NCBI RefSeq assembly: GCF_003963535.1 | Contig: NZ_CP034539.1 | Location: forward strand, 9,610,001 to 9,674,000 | Reading direction: 5' to 3' | From: Streptomyces cyaneochromogenes | GTDB taxonomy: Bacteria > Actinomycetota > Actinomycetes > Streptomycetales > Streptomycetaceae | Length of the DNA stretch: 64,000 nucleotides | Translations under genes and position numbers: made by a program | The notes under the pieces: model-generated | The model's input: only the letters and a program-made list of their open reading frames with translations | The model's database searches: none | Told to the model about the DNA's origin: nothing | In this document: positions 8,780 to 16,337 of the stretch, piece by piece | Layout: the number at the start of each line of letters is the position of its first letter | How positions within the stretch are numbered: position 1 is the first letter of the stretch

Positions 8780-10152
8780 GACTCCCGCGCACCGACCGCG
8801 CCCGGCTCGCCCTGGTGGTCGTACTCGCCGCCGTCGTGATCGTCTTCACCGCGACCGTGCCCCTGCTGCGCGACTGGTTCGACCTGCGCGTCTACTACGG
8901 CACCATCGACAGCTGGATCCATCACGACGGCCGTATCTACGACTACCGGGTGCCCGGCACCATGTACGGCTTCACCTACCCGCCGTTCGCGGCCGTCGTC
9001 ATGCTGCCCATGGCACTGGTCGGTCTGCACGTCGCGATCGCCCTGGCGCTGCTGCTCAACCTGGCGGCACTCGCCTTCGCGCTGCGCGTGCTGGCCGGAC
9101 GGTCCTGGCGGCGCTACGGCTGGTACGGCGTTGCGCTCGCGGCCTGCGTGCTGGCCCTGTTCGAACCGCTGCGGGACACGTTCAGCTTCGGCCAGGTGAA
9201 CGTCCTGCTGCTGGCGCTGGTGCTCCTCGACTGCTGGCTGTTGTCCACGGGGCGGGAGCGCTGGGCGGGTGTGGGCATCGGCCTCGCGGCCGCGATCAAG
9301 CTGACGCCCGCCGCGTTCATCGGCCTGCTGCTGGTGGCCCGGCGCTGGCGAACGGCCGCCGTGGCGACGGCCGTTGCGGCCGCGGCCACGGCGCTGGCCG
9401 CCTGGGTGGCCCCCGACGCCTCCCGCTTCTACTGGACGCACGCCATGTGGGACACCACCCGGGTGGGCCGTCTCGACTACGTCTCCAACCAGTCGGTGCA
9501 GGGCATCCTGGCCCGGCTCGGCGTTGCGGACCGCGCGGTCTGGGCGGTGGTGGTCCTGCTGGTCCTGGGCGTCTGGATGGCGCGTACCCGGCGGGCGGTC
9601 CTGGCGGAGGACTGGACGGCGGCGTTCGCCCTCACCGGGCTGACCGCCTGTCTGGTCAGCCCGATCACCTGGGTCCACCACCTGGTGTGGCTGCTGCCGT
9701 CCTTCGCCGTCCTGGTCCGCGCCGGACACGCCCGGATCGCGGCGGTCCTGTACGCGGTGCTGTGCACGAGCGTGGTGTGGCTGTGGTTCGACGACGCATC
9801 CGGCGTGGACGGCTTCCTCGGCAGCAACACGTACGCCTGGATCACGCTCGGTCTGCTGCTGTGGCTGCCGGTCGGTCAGTCCGGGTCCACCAGCTCGAAG
9901 AACCGGGCGCGCAGCACGAGCGAGATGAAGCCGGCCCCCACACCGGCGGCGCCCGCGATCGCCCACGCCTCCGCCCAGCCGACCCCGGACGGCTGCGACC
10001 GCCCCCCGCCCTCCGATGCCACCGCGGCCACCACGGGGTCCGTCACGGGCCCCGGCCTGGGCTTCGCCCGCAAGGCGTCGAGCGATCCCACCGGTTCGAC
10101 CCGCCCGGCCGCGTCGAACCCCCAGTCGAGCAGCTCCCCGGCCTCCTCGTAG
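8776..10152 (+). CDS. GT87-family (DUF2029) mannosyltransferase with C-terminal tail antisense to the next gene
   Basis: The protein has 458 residues and about ten membrane helices. The loop WFDLRVYYGTIDSWIHHDG with FTYPPFAAVV, and later FGQVNVLLLALVLLD, mark the GT87 family, which includes PimE and other polyprenol-phosphomannose-dependent alpha-1,2-mannosyltransferases. It starts at an ATG that overlaps the preceding stop. The membrane domain ends at about residue 365 (LLLWLPVG). The remaining roughly 90 residues are low-complexity Ser/Pro/Ala sequence, read from DNA that is also the 3' end of the converging carboxypeptidase gene. Confidence 0.85.
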   Translation: MRLPRTDRARLALVVVLAAVVIVFTATVPLLRDWFDLRVYYGTIDSWIHHDGRIYDYRVPGTMYGFTYPPFAAVVMLPMALVGLHVAIALALLLNLAALAFALRVLAGRSWRRYGWYGVALAACVLALFEPLRDTFSFGQVNVLLLALVLLDCWLLSTGRERWAGVGIGLAAAIKLTPAAFIGLLLVARRWRTAAVATAVAAAATALAAWVAPDASRFYWTHAMWDTTRVGRLDYVSNQSVQGILARLGVADRAVWAVVVLLVLGVWMARTRRAVLAEDWTAAFALTGLTACLVSPITWVHHLVWLLPSFAVLVRAGHARIAAVLYAVLCTSVVWLWFDDASGVDGFLGSNTYAWITLGLLLWLPVGQSGSTSSKNRARSTSEMKPAPTPAAPAIAHASAQPTPDGCDRPPPSDATAATTGSVTGPGLGFARKASSDPTGSTRPAASNPQSSSSPASS

Positions 10153-11072
10153 ACGGCGAACCCGCCGCCCGCCTGAGGGTTCAGCACGGTGACGACGAGG
10201 GTGCGATCGCCGTGGCGGGCGGCGGCGACGAGCGTGTTGCCCGCCTTGCTGGTGTAGCCGTTCTTGATGCCGATGAGCCCCGGATAGGGGTCCACGCCGT
10301 CCGCGCCGGTCAGCAGCCGATTGGTGTTCCGGATCCGGTACGACCAGCCGTTCCTGCCCGGGAACCACGCGTCCGCGGTGCCGCAGTACCGGGCGAAGTC
10401 CGCGTTGCGCAGCCCCGCCCGGCCGAACACCGCGAGGTCGTACGCCGACGAGACCTGGCCGGGCGTGTCGTAACCGTCGGGCGACAGCACCCGCGTGTCG
10501 AGGGCGCCCAGCGCACGGGCCTTGTCCTGCATACGGGCGGCCGTGAAGCGCCAGCCGCCGTTCAGCGAGGCCAGCACCCGCACGGCGTCGTTGCCGGAGC
10601 TGAGGAACACCCCGCGCCACAGGTCGGCGACCTTGTACGTCCGTCCCTCGGCGACCCCCACGAGACTGCTGCCGGGCCCGATCCCCGCCAGCTCCTCCTC
10701 GCTCACCCGGTGCCGGATGCCGACGGGCAGCGTCGGCAGCACGGTGAGGGCGAACAGCGTCTTCAAGGTGCTGGCGGGCGGCAGTTCACGGTGCGCGTTG
10801 CGCGCGGCGAGCACCTCGCCGGTGTCGGCGTCGGCCACCAGCCACGACAGCGCGGAGACCCGCGGCGGCCGGGATACGTCGGCGTTGGGCCGCACATGGG
10901 TGCCGGGCCGGTACAGCAGCGCCGGTCGTGGTGTCGTCGCCTGTTGCCCGCCGGGCGGGTCGGGGTCGGGCCCCGTGCGGGCGGCCGCGGCTGTCGGCGC
11001 CAGTGCCAGCAGGCCGGCCGCGCACAGCGCGCAGGTGGCCGCGAGGGTTCGGGAGGCAAATCCGATCTTCAT
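9876..11072 (-). CDS. D-alanyl-D-alanine carboxypeptidase (peptidase S11) with C-terminal membrane anchor
   Basis: The protein has 398 residues. A signal peptide (residues 1-33, ending APTAAAA) precedes the penicillin-binding domain with SxxK in PPASTLKTLF, SxN in SSGNDAVR, and KNG in GIKNGYTSKAGNT in place of the usual KTG. The C-terminal hydrophobic segment AIAGAAGVGAGFISLVL should anchor it in the membrane, outside the cell, where it trims terminal D-Ala from peptidoglycan stem peptides. It converges on the GT87 gene and overlaps it by 277 bases. The Lys-Asn-Gly variant occurs in some actinobacterial S11 enzymes, so I regard it as active. Confidence 0.88.
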   Translation of the reverse strand: MKIGFASRTLAATCALCAAGLLALAPTAAAARTGPDPDPPGGQQATTPRPALLYRPGTHVRPNADVSRPPRVSALSWLVADADTGEVLAARNAHRELPPASTLKTLFALTVLPTLPVGIRHRVSEEELAGIGPGSSLVGVAEGRTYKVADLWRGVFLSSGNDAVRVLASLNGGWRFTAARMQDKARALGALDTRVLSPDGYDTPGQVSSAYDLAVFGRAGLRNADFARYCGTADAWFPGRNGWSYRIRNTNRLLTGADGVDPYPGLIGIKNGYTSKAGNTLVAAARHGDRTLVVTVLNPQAGGGFAVYEEAGELLDWGFDAAGRVEPVGSLDALRAKPRPGPVTDPVVAAVASEGGGRSQPSGVGWAEAWAIAGAAGVGAGFISLVLRARFFELVDPD

Positions 11073-11166
11073 ACCGCCAACCTAGGAACGCGGCCGTCGT
11101 CCACCGCGCTGCCCGGGCCGGGCGGGCCGCGCCGGCACCCGGACGGGCGATGCCCGTGGCGGTGTG

Positions 11167-12306
11167 TCAGTCGCCGGGCAGCGTCGGCTGGATCCGCCGC
11201 AGGAACGTCGCGTTGTCGGGTGTCTCGCGCATGCGCTCCAGAAGGGTTTCCAGGTTGGCCTGGCCGTCCCGGCCCTGCAGGGCCCGGCGCAGGCCGCGCA
11301 CGGTGGTCAACTCGGCCGGGGGCAGGAGGAGTTCCTCGCGCCGGGTGCCGGACGGGTTGATGTCGACGGCGGGGAAGACCCGGCGGGAGGCGAGGTCGCG
11401 GCTCAGGCGCAGCTCCATGTTGCCGGTGCTCTTGAGCTCCTCGAAGAAGAAGTCGTCGGCCCGGGAACCGGTCTCCACGAGTGCCGTGGCGAGGATGGTG
11501 AGCGAGCCGCCCTCCTCGGTGAGCCGCGCGGCGCCGAAGAACCGCTTCGGCCCCTGCAGGGCGGCCGCGTCGACGCCGCCGCTCAGGGTGCGGCCACCGG
11601 ACGCGGCCGCGTTGTTGTGTGCCCGGCACAGCCGGGTCAGCGAGTCGAGCAGGATGACGACGTCCTCGCCCGCCTCGACGAGCCGCTTGGCCCGCTCGAT
11701 CACGAGCTCGGCCAGCGCGATGTGCTGCCTGGGCGCCCGGTCGAAGGTCGAGGCGTACACCTCGCCCCGCACCGAGCGCCGCATGTCGGTGACTTCCTCG
11801 GGGCGTTCGTCGACGAGCACCACCATCAGCCGGCATTCCGGATGGTTGCCGGTGACGGCGGCCGCGATCTGCTGGAGGAGGACCGTCTTGCCGGTCTTGG
11901 GCGGGGCCACGATCAGGCCCCGCTGGCCCTTGCCCACGGGGGCGATCAGGTCGGTGACACGGCCGGTCAGACCGGACCCCGGGTGTTCGAGACGGATCCG
12001 CTCACGCGGGTGAAGCGGCGTCAGCTCGCCGAAGCGACGGCGGTTCTTGTCAGGGGTGCGCCCGTTGACGCGGGCGACTTCGGTGAGGGCGCGCTGAGTA
12101 CCGCGTACGCCGTCGACGAGGTCGCCCTTGCGCAGGCCGTAGCGGCGGATCAGCGCGGGGGAGACCTGCGGGTCGGCGGGCGACGGCAGCAGGTTCGCGG
12201 CGCGCAGGTACCCCTTCCCGTTCGTGTCGATGTCGAGGACACCGGTGACGGCACGGACCGGGGGCTGCTGCTCCACGGGAGGGTTCTCGAGTGTGGTGGT
12301 GGTCAT
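11167..12306 (-). CDS. Short Rho-type transcription termination factor (second Rho)
   Basis: The protein has 379 residues and starts at MTTTTLENPP. A Rho RNA-binding (cold-shock-like) domain covers about residues 20-90 (TGVLDIDTNGKGYLRAANLL). It is followed by the RecA-like motor with Walker A GLIVAPPKTGKT (residues 130-141), Walker B VVILLDSLTRL, the Q-loop LSGGVDAAAL, and GSRADDFFFEELKSTGNMEL. Housekeeping Rho of high-GC actinobacteria carries a long Arg/Asp-rich N-terminal insertion that is absent here, so this looks like an extra compact Rho. The frame stays open upstream to 12525, but MTTTT has aaagga at good spacing. Its leader is described separately. Confidence 0.88.
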   Translation of the reverse strand: MTTTTLENPPVEQQPPVRAVTGVLDIDTNGKGYLRAANLLPSPADPQVSPALIRRYGLRKGDLVDGVRGTQRALTEVARVNGRTPDKNRRRFGELTPLHPRERIRLEHPGSGLTGRVTDLIAPVGKGQRGLIVAPPKTGKTVLLQQIAAAVTGNHPECRLMVVLVDERPEEVTDMRRSVRGEVYASTFDRAPRQHIALAELVIERAKRLVEAGEDVVILLDSLTRLCRAHNNAAASGGRTLSGGVDAAALQGPKRFFGAARLTEEGGSLTILATALVETGSRADDFFFEELKSTGNMELRLSRDLASRRVFPAVDINPSGTRREELLLPPAELTTVRGLRRALQGRDGQANLETLLERMRETPDNATFLRRIQPTLPGD

Positions 12307-12326
12307 TCGGTGATCGGTCCTTTCCC

Positions 12327-12391
12327 GGACGGAAGGCATGGGACATGCGGAAGGAAGGGATGAGCCGCGGACATGGGGAAGGCGGACAGAG
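12327..12391 (-). promoter_or_regulatory. C-rich, G-poor mRNA leader of the Rho paralogue (candidate rut site)
   Basis: In the mRNA sense this 65-base segment has 32 C and 10 G by my count, with many CC and TC dinucleotides and little chance of stable pairing. This is the composition Rho prefers for loading. It ends about 20 bases before the Rho start codon. Many bacterial rho genes are autoregulated by termination in their own leader, so the same is proposed here. This is inference from composition; the rest of 12307-12664 holds no gene I can support. Confidence 0.45.
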
Positions 12392-12460
12392 TGCCTTCGG
12401 GCGGCGGACACAACACCTCGGGTACGGCAGATCCGCTGGGTCACGAGGTGGTGAGGCGAA

Positions 12461-12478
12461 GCCGGTACATCTACCGGC
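12461..12478. promoter_or_regulatory. Perfect inverted repeat upstream of the Rho paralogue
   Basis: gccggta, a catc spacer and taccggc form a perfect 7-bp inverted repeat about 155 bases before the Rho start codon. It could be a regulator operator or a leader hairpin; there is no T-run to make it a classical terminator. Confidence 0.45.
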
Positions 12479-12664
12479 GAACTGAGGGAGAACTGGCACC
12501 GGCGCCCTCGAACGGGCGTACACAAGTGCTACCGGGACACTAGCACGCCGGTTGAGCGCATGGCCACCTCGAAAAGACGGGGCATCCGGGTGTCGATTCG
12601 GACCGGTCCCGTTCGTAGGTGGGGTGCAGGAAGCTCATGAGGACCGGGAGGACCGAGGAAGTAC

Positions 12665-13361
12665 ATGCTGCTCGTCTGCGGTGACGACTCCGCGGACGCC
12701 TCGGGAATGGCCCCCGTCGAACCCTGGGTGGACGACCTCGGCGACCGCCGCGTACGCCTGCACGGCCACCGGCTGGCGCCCCCGGACCGGGCCGTCACCG
12801 TACGCGTGCGTGGCGGTGAGGTGTTGCGCAGCGACGGGCCGTTCGCGGAGGCGAAGGAGTACGTCGCCGGGTTCGACCTCCCTGAGTGCGACGGCATGGA
12901 GGAGGCCATCGAGGCGGCGGCGCGGCATCCCGTGGCCGGCATCGGGGCCATGGAGGTACGGCCGTTCTGGGAGGACGAGGACGCCGAGGCGCGGATCCGC
13001 GCGCTTGACGCCGAGCGACACCACCGCGCCCACCGCCGAGGAGACCGGCTGGGCCGGCATCGCCGCCCTGTACGGCGAGTTGGCCCGCTTCGTGCCCTCC
13101 GCCGTCGTCCGCCTCAACCGCGCGGTCGCCGTCGGCATGGCCGAGGACACGCAGGCGGGCCTTGCCCTGGTGGCGGAGCTGGAGGAGCAGGGCGAGCTGG
13201 CCGGGTACCACCTGTTGCCGGCGACCCGCGCCGATCTGCTGCGCCGCAGCGGCCGTACGAAGGAGGCGGCCGGGGCGTACCGGCGGGCCCTGGAACTGGT
13301 GGAGAACGACGCGGAACGCAGGTTCCTCGAAAGGCGGCTCGCGGAGTGTCGATCCGGGTAG
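12665..13361 (+). pseudogene. Remnant of an ECF42 sigma-factor locus: DGPF/YCII gene fused by deletion to the sigma C-terminus
   Basis: Bases 12665 to about 13010 encode a nearly complete YCII-related protein (MLLVCGDDSADASG, with the defining DGPFAEAKE at residues 57-65 and GAMEVRPFW). The matching frame then becomes meaningless. From about 13023, in a different frame, the DNA encodes the C-terminal TPR-like part of an ECF42 sigma factor (TGWAGIAALYGELARFVPSA, LNRAVAVGMAEDTQAGLALV, LPATRADLLRRSGRTKEAAG, ending AERRFLERRLAE). Both sigma-70 domains are missing. ECF42 sigma genes normally follow a DGPF gene, so an internal deletion of about 1 kb best explains this. The DGPF part could still be translated with a foreign tail. 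Confidence 0.8.
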
Positions 13362-13411
13362 GGGCCGTTCGTCGGTGGGGTGAAAGAGCCCCTTCGACAT
13401 CGGAGGCCCCG

Positions 13412-13558
13412 ATGGCCACGCACGCCCCCGCGCCCCGCACCGGCAAGCTGCACGAGAGCCTCGCCTCGCTCCTGCGGGCCCGCCGAACGCCTCCCGCCCC
13501 GGGCGACGGACCGGGGACGCCGGACGTCTGGCTCGCCGGGCTCCGCCTGCGCGGTTGA
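13412..13558 (+). CDS. Possible small protein (48 residues), unknown function
   Basis: ATG at 13412 follows ggagg at 13402-13406 with five bases of spacing, and the frame runs for 48 codons to tga. The product begins MATHAPAPRTGKLHESLASL and is rich in Arg, Pro and Leu; I recognise no domain. It lies just behind the sigma-factor remnant and before the converging SnoaL-like gene. The good ribosome binding site is the main support. Confidence 0.4.
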   Translation: MATHAPAPRTGKLHESLASLLRARRTPPAPGDGPGTPDVWLAGLRLRG

Positions 13559-13614
13559 GCGGAGGCGTACCCGGGGCCCGGCCGAGAGGGTCACGCCGAC
13601 CGGGCCCGCCTCCC

Positions 13615-14013
13615 TCACGCCGAGCGCTCCGCCGCCTCCTTCTCGATCTGCTCGAACTGCGCTCCCATGGCCGCGGCCAGAGCCTGCGCGCCGGACAGCG
13701 GACGGACCATCACCGTGAACTCGTCGATCAGGCCGTCCTCGTTCAGCCGGAGGAAGTCGCAGCCGGTGATCTCGCGGTCGCCCACGCGCGTGGCGAAGAC
13801 CAGCGCGTGGTCACGGCCGCCCTCGTCGTTGATCTCGCGCACATAGCGGAAGTCCTCGAAGACCCGCATGACACCCCGCAGGATCGCCGCCGTGATCGCC
13901 TTGCCGGCGTACGGCTTGAACACGACCGGGCTGGTGAAGACGACGTCCTCGGCCAGCAGGGCTTCCATGGCGTCGGCGTCGCCCGCCTCCACCGCCTCGC
14001 GGAACGCGCGCAT
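13615..14013 (-). CDS. SnoaL-like (NTF2-fold) protein
   Basis: The protein has 132 residues and a cone-shaped alpha+beta NTF2 fold of the SnoaL_2 type: an N-terminal helix AFREAVEAGDADAMEALLAEDVVFTSP, then alternating beta strands with HALVFATRVGDREITGCDFL. Such proteins are small-molecule isomerases, hydrolases or binding proteins; no catalytic pair can be assigned with confidence. The gene is transcribed away from the PadR regulator at 14084, with a 70-base shared promoter gap containing an AT-rich palindrome. It is therefore the likely target of that regulator. Confidence 0.75.
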   Translation of the reverse strand: MRAFREAVEAGDADAMEALLAEDVVFTSPVVFKPYAGKAITAAILRGVMRVFEDFRYVREINDEGGRDHALVFATRVGDREITGCDFLRLNEDGLIDEFTVMVRPLSGAQALAAAMGAQFEQIEKEAAERSA

Positions 14014-14028
14014 CGGATCACCTCATAG

Positions 14029-14040
14029 TCAATTAGTTGA
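14029..14040. promoter_or_regulatory. Candidate PadR operator
   Basis: tcaattagttga is an imperfect palindrome with TCAA/TTGA arms in the divergent gap between the SnoaL-like and padR genes. Its core CAAYTAGTTG recurs in the perfect palindrome at 29568-29581, next to the operon of the second PadR gene. AATAAT at 14056-14061 could be a -10 for the padR promoter. Confidence 0.5.
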
Positions 14041-14083
14041 GTAGGTGCCGATGACAATAATCACCTGCTGTTAGCGTGTCCAC

Positions 14084-14641
14084 ATGTCCCTGAAGTACGC
14101 CGTGCTCGCCTCCCTCCTCGAGGGCGAGGCCTCGGGCTACGAGCTGTCCAAGGTCTTCGACGTGTCGTTCGCCAACTTCTGGCCCGCGACCCCGCAGCAG
14201 CTCTACCGGGAGCTGGAACGCCTCGCGCAGGACGGCCTGGTCGAGGCCCGGTTCGTGCAGCAGGAACGGCGCCCGAACAAGCGGATGTTCACGCTCACCC
14301 AGGCCGGACGCGAGGACCTGCGCGCCTTCGCCGCCGAGCCGCCCAGACGGCCTACCGCCGTCCGCGACGAGCTCCTGATCAAGCTGCAGGCCATGGAGGA
14401 CCCCGAGGCCGCCCACGCCCTGGTCGAGGAGCGCATGACCTGGGCGCGGGGCAAGCTGGACCGGTACGAACGGGTCCGCGAACGCCTCCTCGACGGGCGG
14501 GCCGAGGACGAGTACCTGCGTGAGTCCGACCGCGTCGGGCCGTATCTGACGCTGCTGCGCGGCATCTCCTTCGAGGAGGAGAACCTGCGCTGGTGCGAGC
14601 GTGTTCTCGGCGTCCTGAAGCACCGCGCTGCGCGGGGGTGA
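14084..14641 (+). CDS. PadR-family transcriptional regulator
   Basis: The protein has 185 residues. The PadR winged helix occupies residues 1-85 (SLKYAVLASLLEGEASGYEL, then FWPATPQQLYRELERLAQDGLVE, then the wing RRPNKRMFTLTQAGREDL). A C-terminal helical dimerisation region follows, ending LLRGISFEEENLRWCERVLGVLKH. It probably represses itself and the divergent SnoaL-like gene through the palindrome at 14029-14040. Its 3' end meets the methyltransferase gene (GTGA at 14638), suggesting co-transcription. It is clearly related to the second PadR at 31689. Confidence 0.92.
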   Translation: MSLKYAVLASLLEGEASGYELSKVFDVSFANFWPATPQQLYRELERLAQDGLVEARFVQQERRPNKRMFTLTQAGREDLRAFAAEPPRRPTAVRDELLIKLQAMEDPEAAHALVEERMTWARGKLDRYERVRERLLDGRAEDEYLRESDRVGPYLTLLRGISFEEENLRWCERVLGVLKHRAARG

Positions 14642-14646
14642 CGCGG

Positions 14647-15375
14647 ATGTTCAGCCCCGAAGGTCCCTCCCTGCGCGAACTCGCCGTCCAGGCGCTGTCG
14701 TCCGTCGAGCGCGGATACGACCTGCTCGCCCCGAAGTTCGACCACACCCCGTTCCGCACGCCGGACTCGGTGCTGTCCTCCGTCGCGACGGAGCTCGGGC
14801 GTACGGGCCCCTACGACGACGGACTCGACCTCTGCTGCGGTACGGGCGCGGGCATGGAGGTGCTGGCCGAGGTGTGCCGGCGCAGTGTCACCGGCGTCGA
14901 CTTCAGTGCCGGCATGCTCGACGTCGCCCGGCGCCGGGTGCGGGTGGGCGCGCCGCGCGTCGCCTGGGTCCGCGCGGACGCCCGTGCCCTGCCGTTCACC
15001 CCCGCCTTCGACCTCGTGGTGAGCTTCGGCGCGTTCGGTCACTTCCTGCCCCGTGAGCTGCCGGGGCTGTTCGCCCAGGTCCACTCCGTGCTGCGGCCCG
15101 GCGGGTGCTTCGTGTTCCCGGTCGTCGCCCCGGCGGGGCCCACGTCCCCGGCCTACTGGATGCTCCTTGGCTTCGACGCGGTGATGCGGGTGCGCAACGC
15201 CGTGTGGCGGCCGCCGTTCGTCATGTACTACCGGGCCTTCCGTCTCGGGGAGGTGCGAAGCGAGCTGAAGCGCGCCGGTTTCCAGGTGGAGCTTCGGGCC
15301 CTGCGCGAGTTCGGGCGGCGGCGGGACGGCAGTCCCCGTGTACGGATGGTGGTGGCGCGACGCGGCGCGGACTAG
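14647..15375 (+). CDS. SAM-dependent class I methyltransferase
   Basis: The protein has about 242 residues and a Rossmann-type methyltransferase core. Motif I is LDLCCGTGAGMEV, the acidic loop is VTGVDFSAGMLDVARRR, and motif III/IV is the VRADARALPFTPAFDLVVSF region, followed by HSVLRPGG. The substrate is unknown. The C-terminal half is hydrophobic (AYWMLLGFDAVMRVRNAVWR), which may indicate a lipid or quinone-like acceptor; that is inference. ATG 14647 follows ggggg with about eight bases of spacing; GTG 14638, overlapping the padR stop, is the alternative. It probably shares a transcript with padR. Confidence 0.82.
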   Translation: MFSPEGPSLRELAVQALSSVERGYDLLAPKFDHTPFRTPDSVLSSVATELGRTGPYDDGLDLCCGTGAGMEVLAEVCRRSVTGVDFSAGMLDVARRRVRVGAPRVAWVRADARALPFTPAFDLVVSFGAFGHFLPRELPGLFAQVHSVLRPGGCFVFPVVAPAGPTSPAYWMLLGFDAVMRVRNAVWRPPFVMYYRAFRLGEVRSELKRAGFQVELRALREFGRRRDGSPRVRMVVARRGAD

Positions 15376-15434
15376 GTGGGTTGGATTTGCCTACTCCTAT
15401 CGCTCGAGAAGGTTTTGTTTAACCGGTGACCTCC

Positions 15435-15453
15435 CGCTCGCCGACGGTGAGCG
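15435..15453. terminator. Hairpin between converging methyltransferase and GntR genes
   Basis: cgctcgcc, gac and ggtgagcg form an 8-bp stem with one G-U pair and a 3-base loop. It lies between two converging genes and may end one or both transcripts. There is no T-tract, which is common for streptomycete terminators. Confidence 0.4.
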
Positions 15454-15463
15454 TCGTGCGCAC

Positions 15464-16207
15464 TCAGCCCGCCGCGGGCAACGTGAACTCGTAGACCAGA
15501 GCGTCCTGTTGGGCGTCCACGACGAGATCCGTGATCTCCAGGGGGCGGGCGTGCTGGTCGTGCACCCGCCGGGTGACCCGTACCGAAGGCGCCCCCGGGA
15601 GCCGGGTGATGGCGTCCCGGTGGTGCAGCGTGAGGCCTGCCCTGCGCATCCAGTCGTAGGCGCGGCGCAGCTGGGCGGACCCGGTGTCACGGGCGCGGTC
15701 GCGATAGCGGGCCAGCTCCGCCACCTCGGCGAGCGCCACCGCGGAGAAGGACGTCACGGCCGTGCGCCGACCGCGTCCGTCGGCCCCCGCGGACTCGTAG
15801 CGGTGGACCAGGGTCGGGCAGTGCGGCGCCAGTCCCAGGGCCTCGGCGTGCTCCGGCGGGGGAGCCTCCCAGGCGACCGTGGCCAGGTCCACGGCGCCCG
15901 GGCTCGTGGGCCGGGCGCCGATCGGGAAGGTGAGCGACGCCGCGGTCTCGACCGGCGGACCGGACAGGGTGGCATGGCTGCCCCGCCGGTCCGTGGCGAC
16001 CAGGCCGCTGTGGCGCAGCACCTCCAGCGCCTGGCGCACGGTCTCCCTGCTGACCCCGAAATGCTCCGCCAACTGCCTTTCCCCCGGCAGTCGTCCACCC
16101 GGTGGGACTGTTCCGTCGCGCAACTCGTCGAGCAGTGCGGTGGCGATCCTCCAGTACAGCGGCTGCGCCGTGGTGAGCGGGCGGTCGTGCGGGGTGGTGC
16201 GGGCCAT
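15464..16207 (-). CDS. GntR/HutC-family regulator with UTRA domain
   Basis: The protein has 247 residues. The winged helix at residues 15-80 shows PLYWRIATALLDELRDGTVP and RLPGERQLAEHFGVSRETVRQALEVLRHSGLV. A UTRA effector domain covers about residues 95-245 (VHRYESAGADGRGR, ITRLPGAPSVRVTRRVHDQH). HutC-type regulators sense sugar phosphates, histidine-pathway acids or similar small ligands; the ligand here cannot be read from sequence. A palindrome very close to the DasR-type dre site lies about 65 bases upstream, suggesting autoregulation or control by a paralogue. Confidence 0.9.
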   Translation of the reverse strand: MARTTPHDRPLTTAQPLYWRIATALLDELRDGTVPPGGRLPGERQLAEHFGVSRETVRQALEVLRHSGLVATDRRGSHATLSGPPVETAASLTFPIGARPTSPGAVDLATVAWEAPPPEHAEALGLAPHCPTLVHRYESAGADGRGRRTAVTSFSAVALAEVAELARYRDRARDTGSAQLRRAYDWMRRAGLTLHHRDAITRLPGAPSVRVTRRVHDQHARPLEITDLVVDAQQDALVYEFTLPAAG

Positions 16208-16271
16208 GCCGCGCCTCCTGTTGGTGACGTGTCGTAGTCGTGCGGGCTCCTTGCGTCACCAGATCTAAGCA

Positions 16272-16285
16272 GTGGTCTAAACCAC
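16272..16285. promoter_or_regulatory. dre-like operator upstream of the GntR gene
   Basis: gtggtctaaaccac has perfect 5-bp arms around CTAA. It resembles the DasR responsive element of Streptomyces (ACTGGTCTAGACCAGT as commonly quoted). The only gene reading away from it is the GntR/HutC regulator, so binding by that protein or by DasR itself are the two likely explanations. Confidence 0.65.
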
Positions 16286-16337
16286 CAGGGAAGAGTGATC
16301 TGTCACTTCGGCCGAAACGGCCCGCGTGAACCGGCGC

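Noticed and set aside
7295..10620. Very long minus-strand frames opposite the mannosyltransferases
   Set aside because: Low-complexity Gln/Arg/Gly/His products with no domain; the plus strand encodes recognisable GT-C enzymes.
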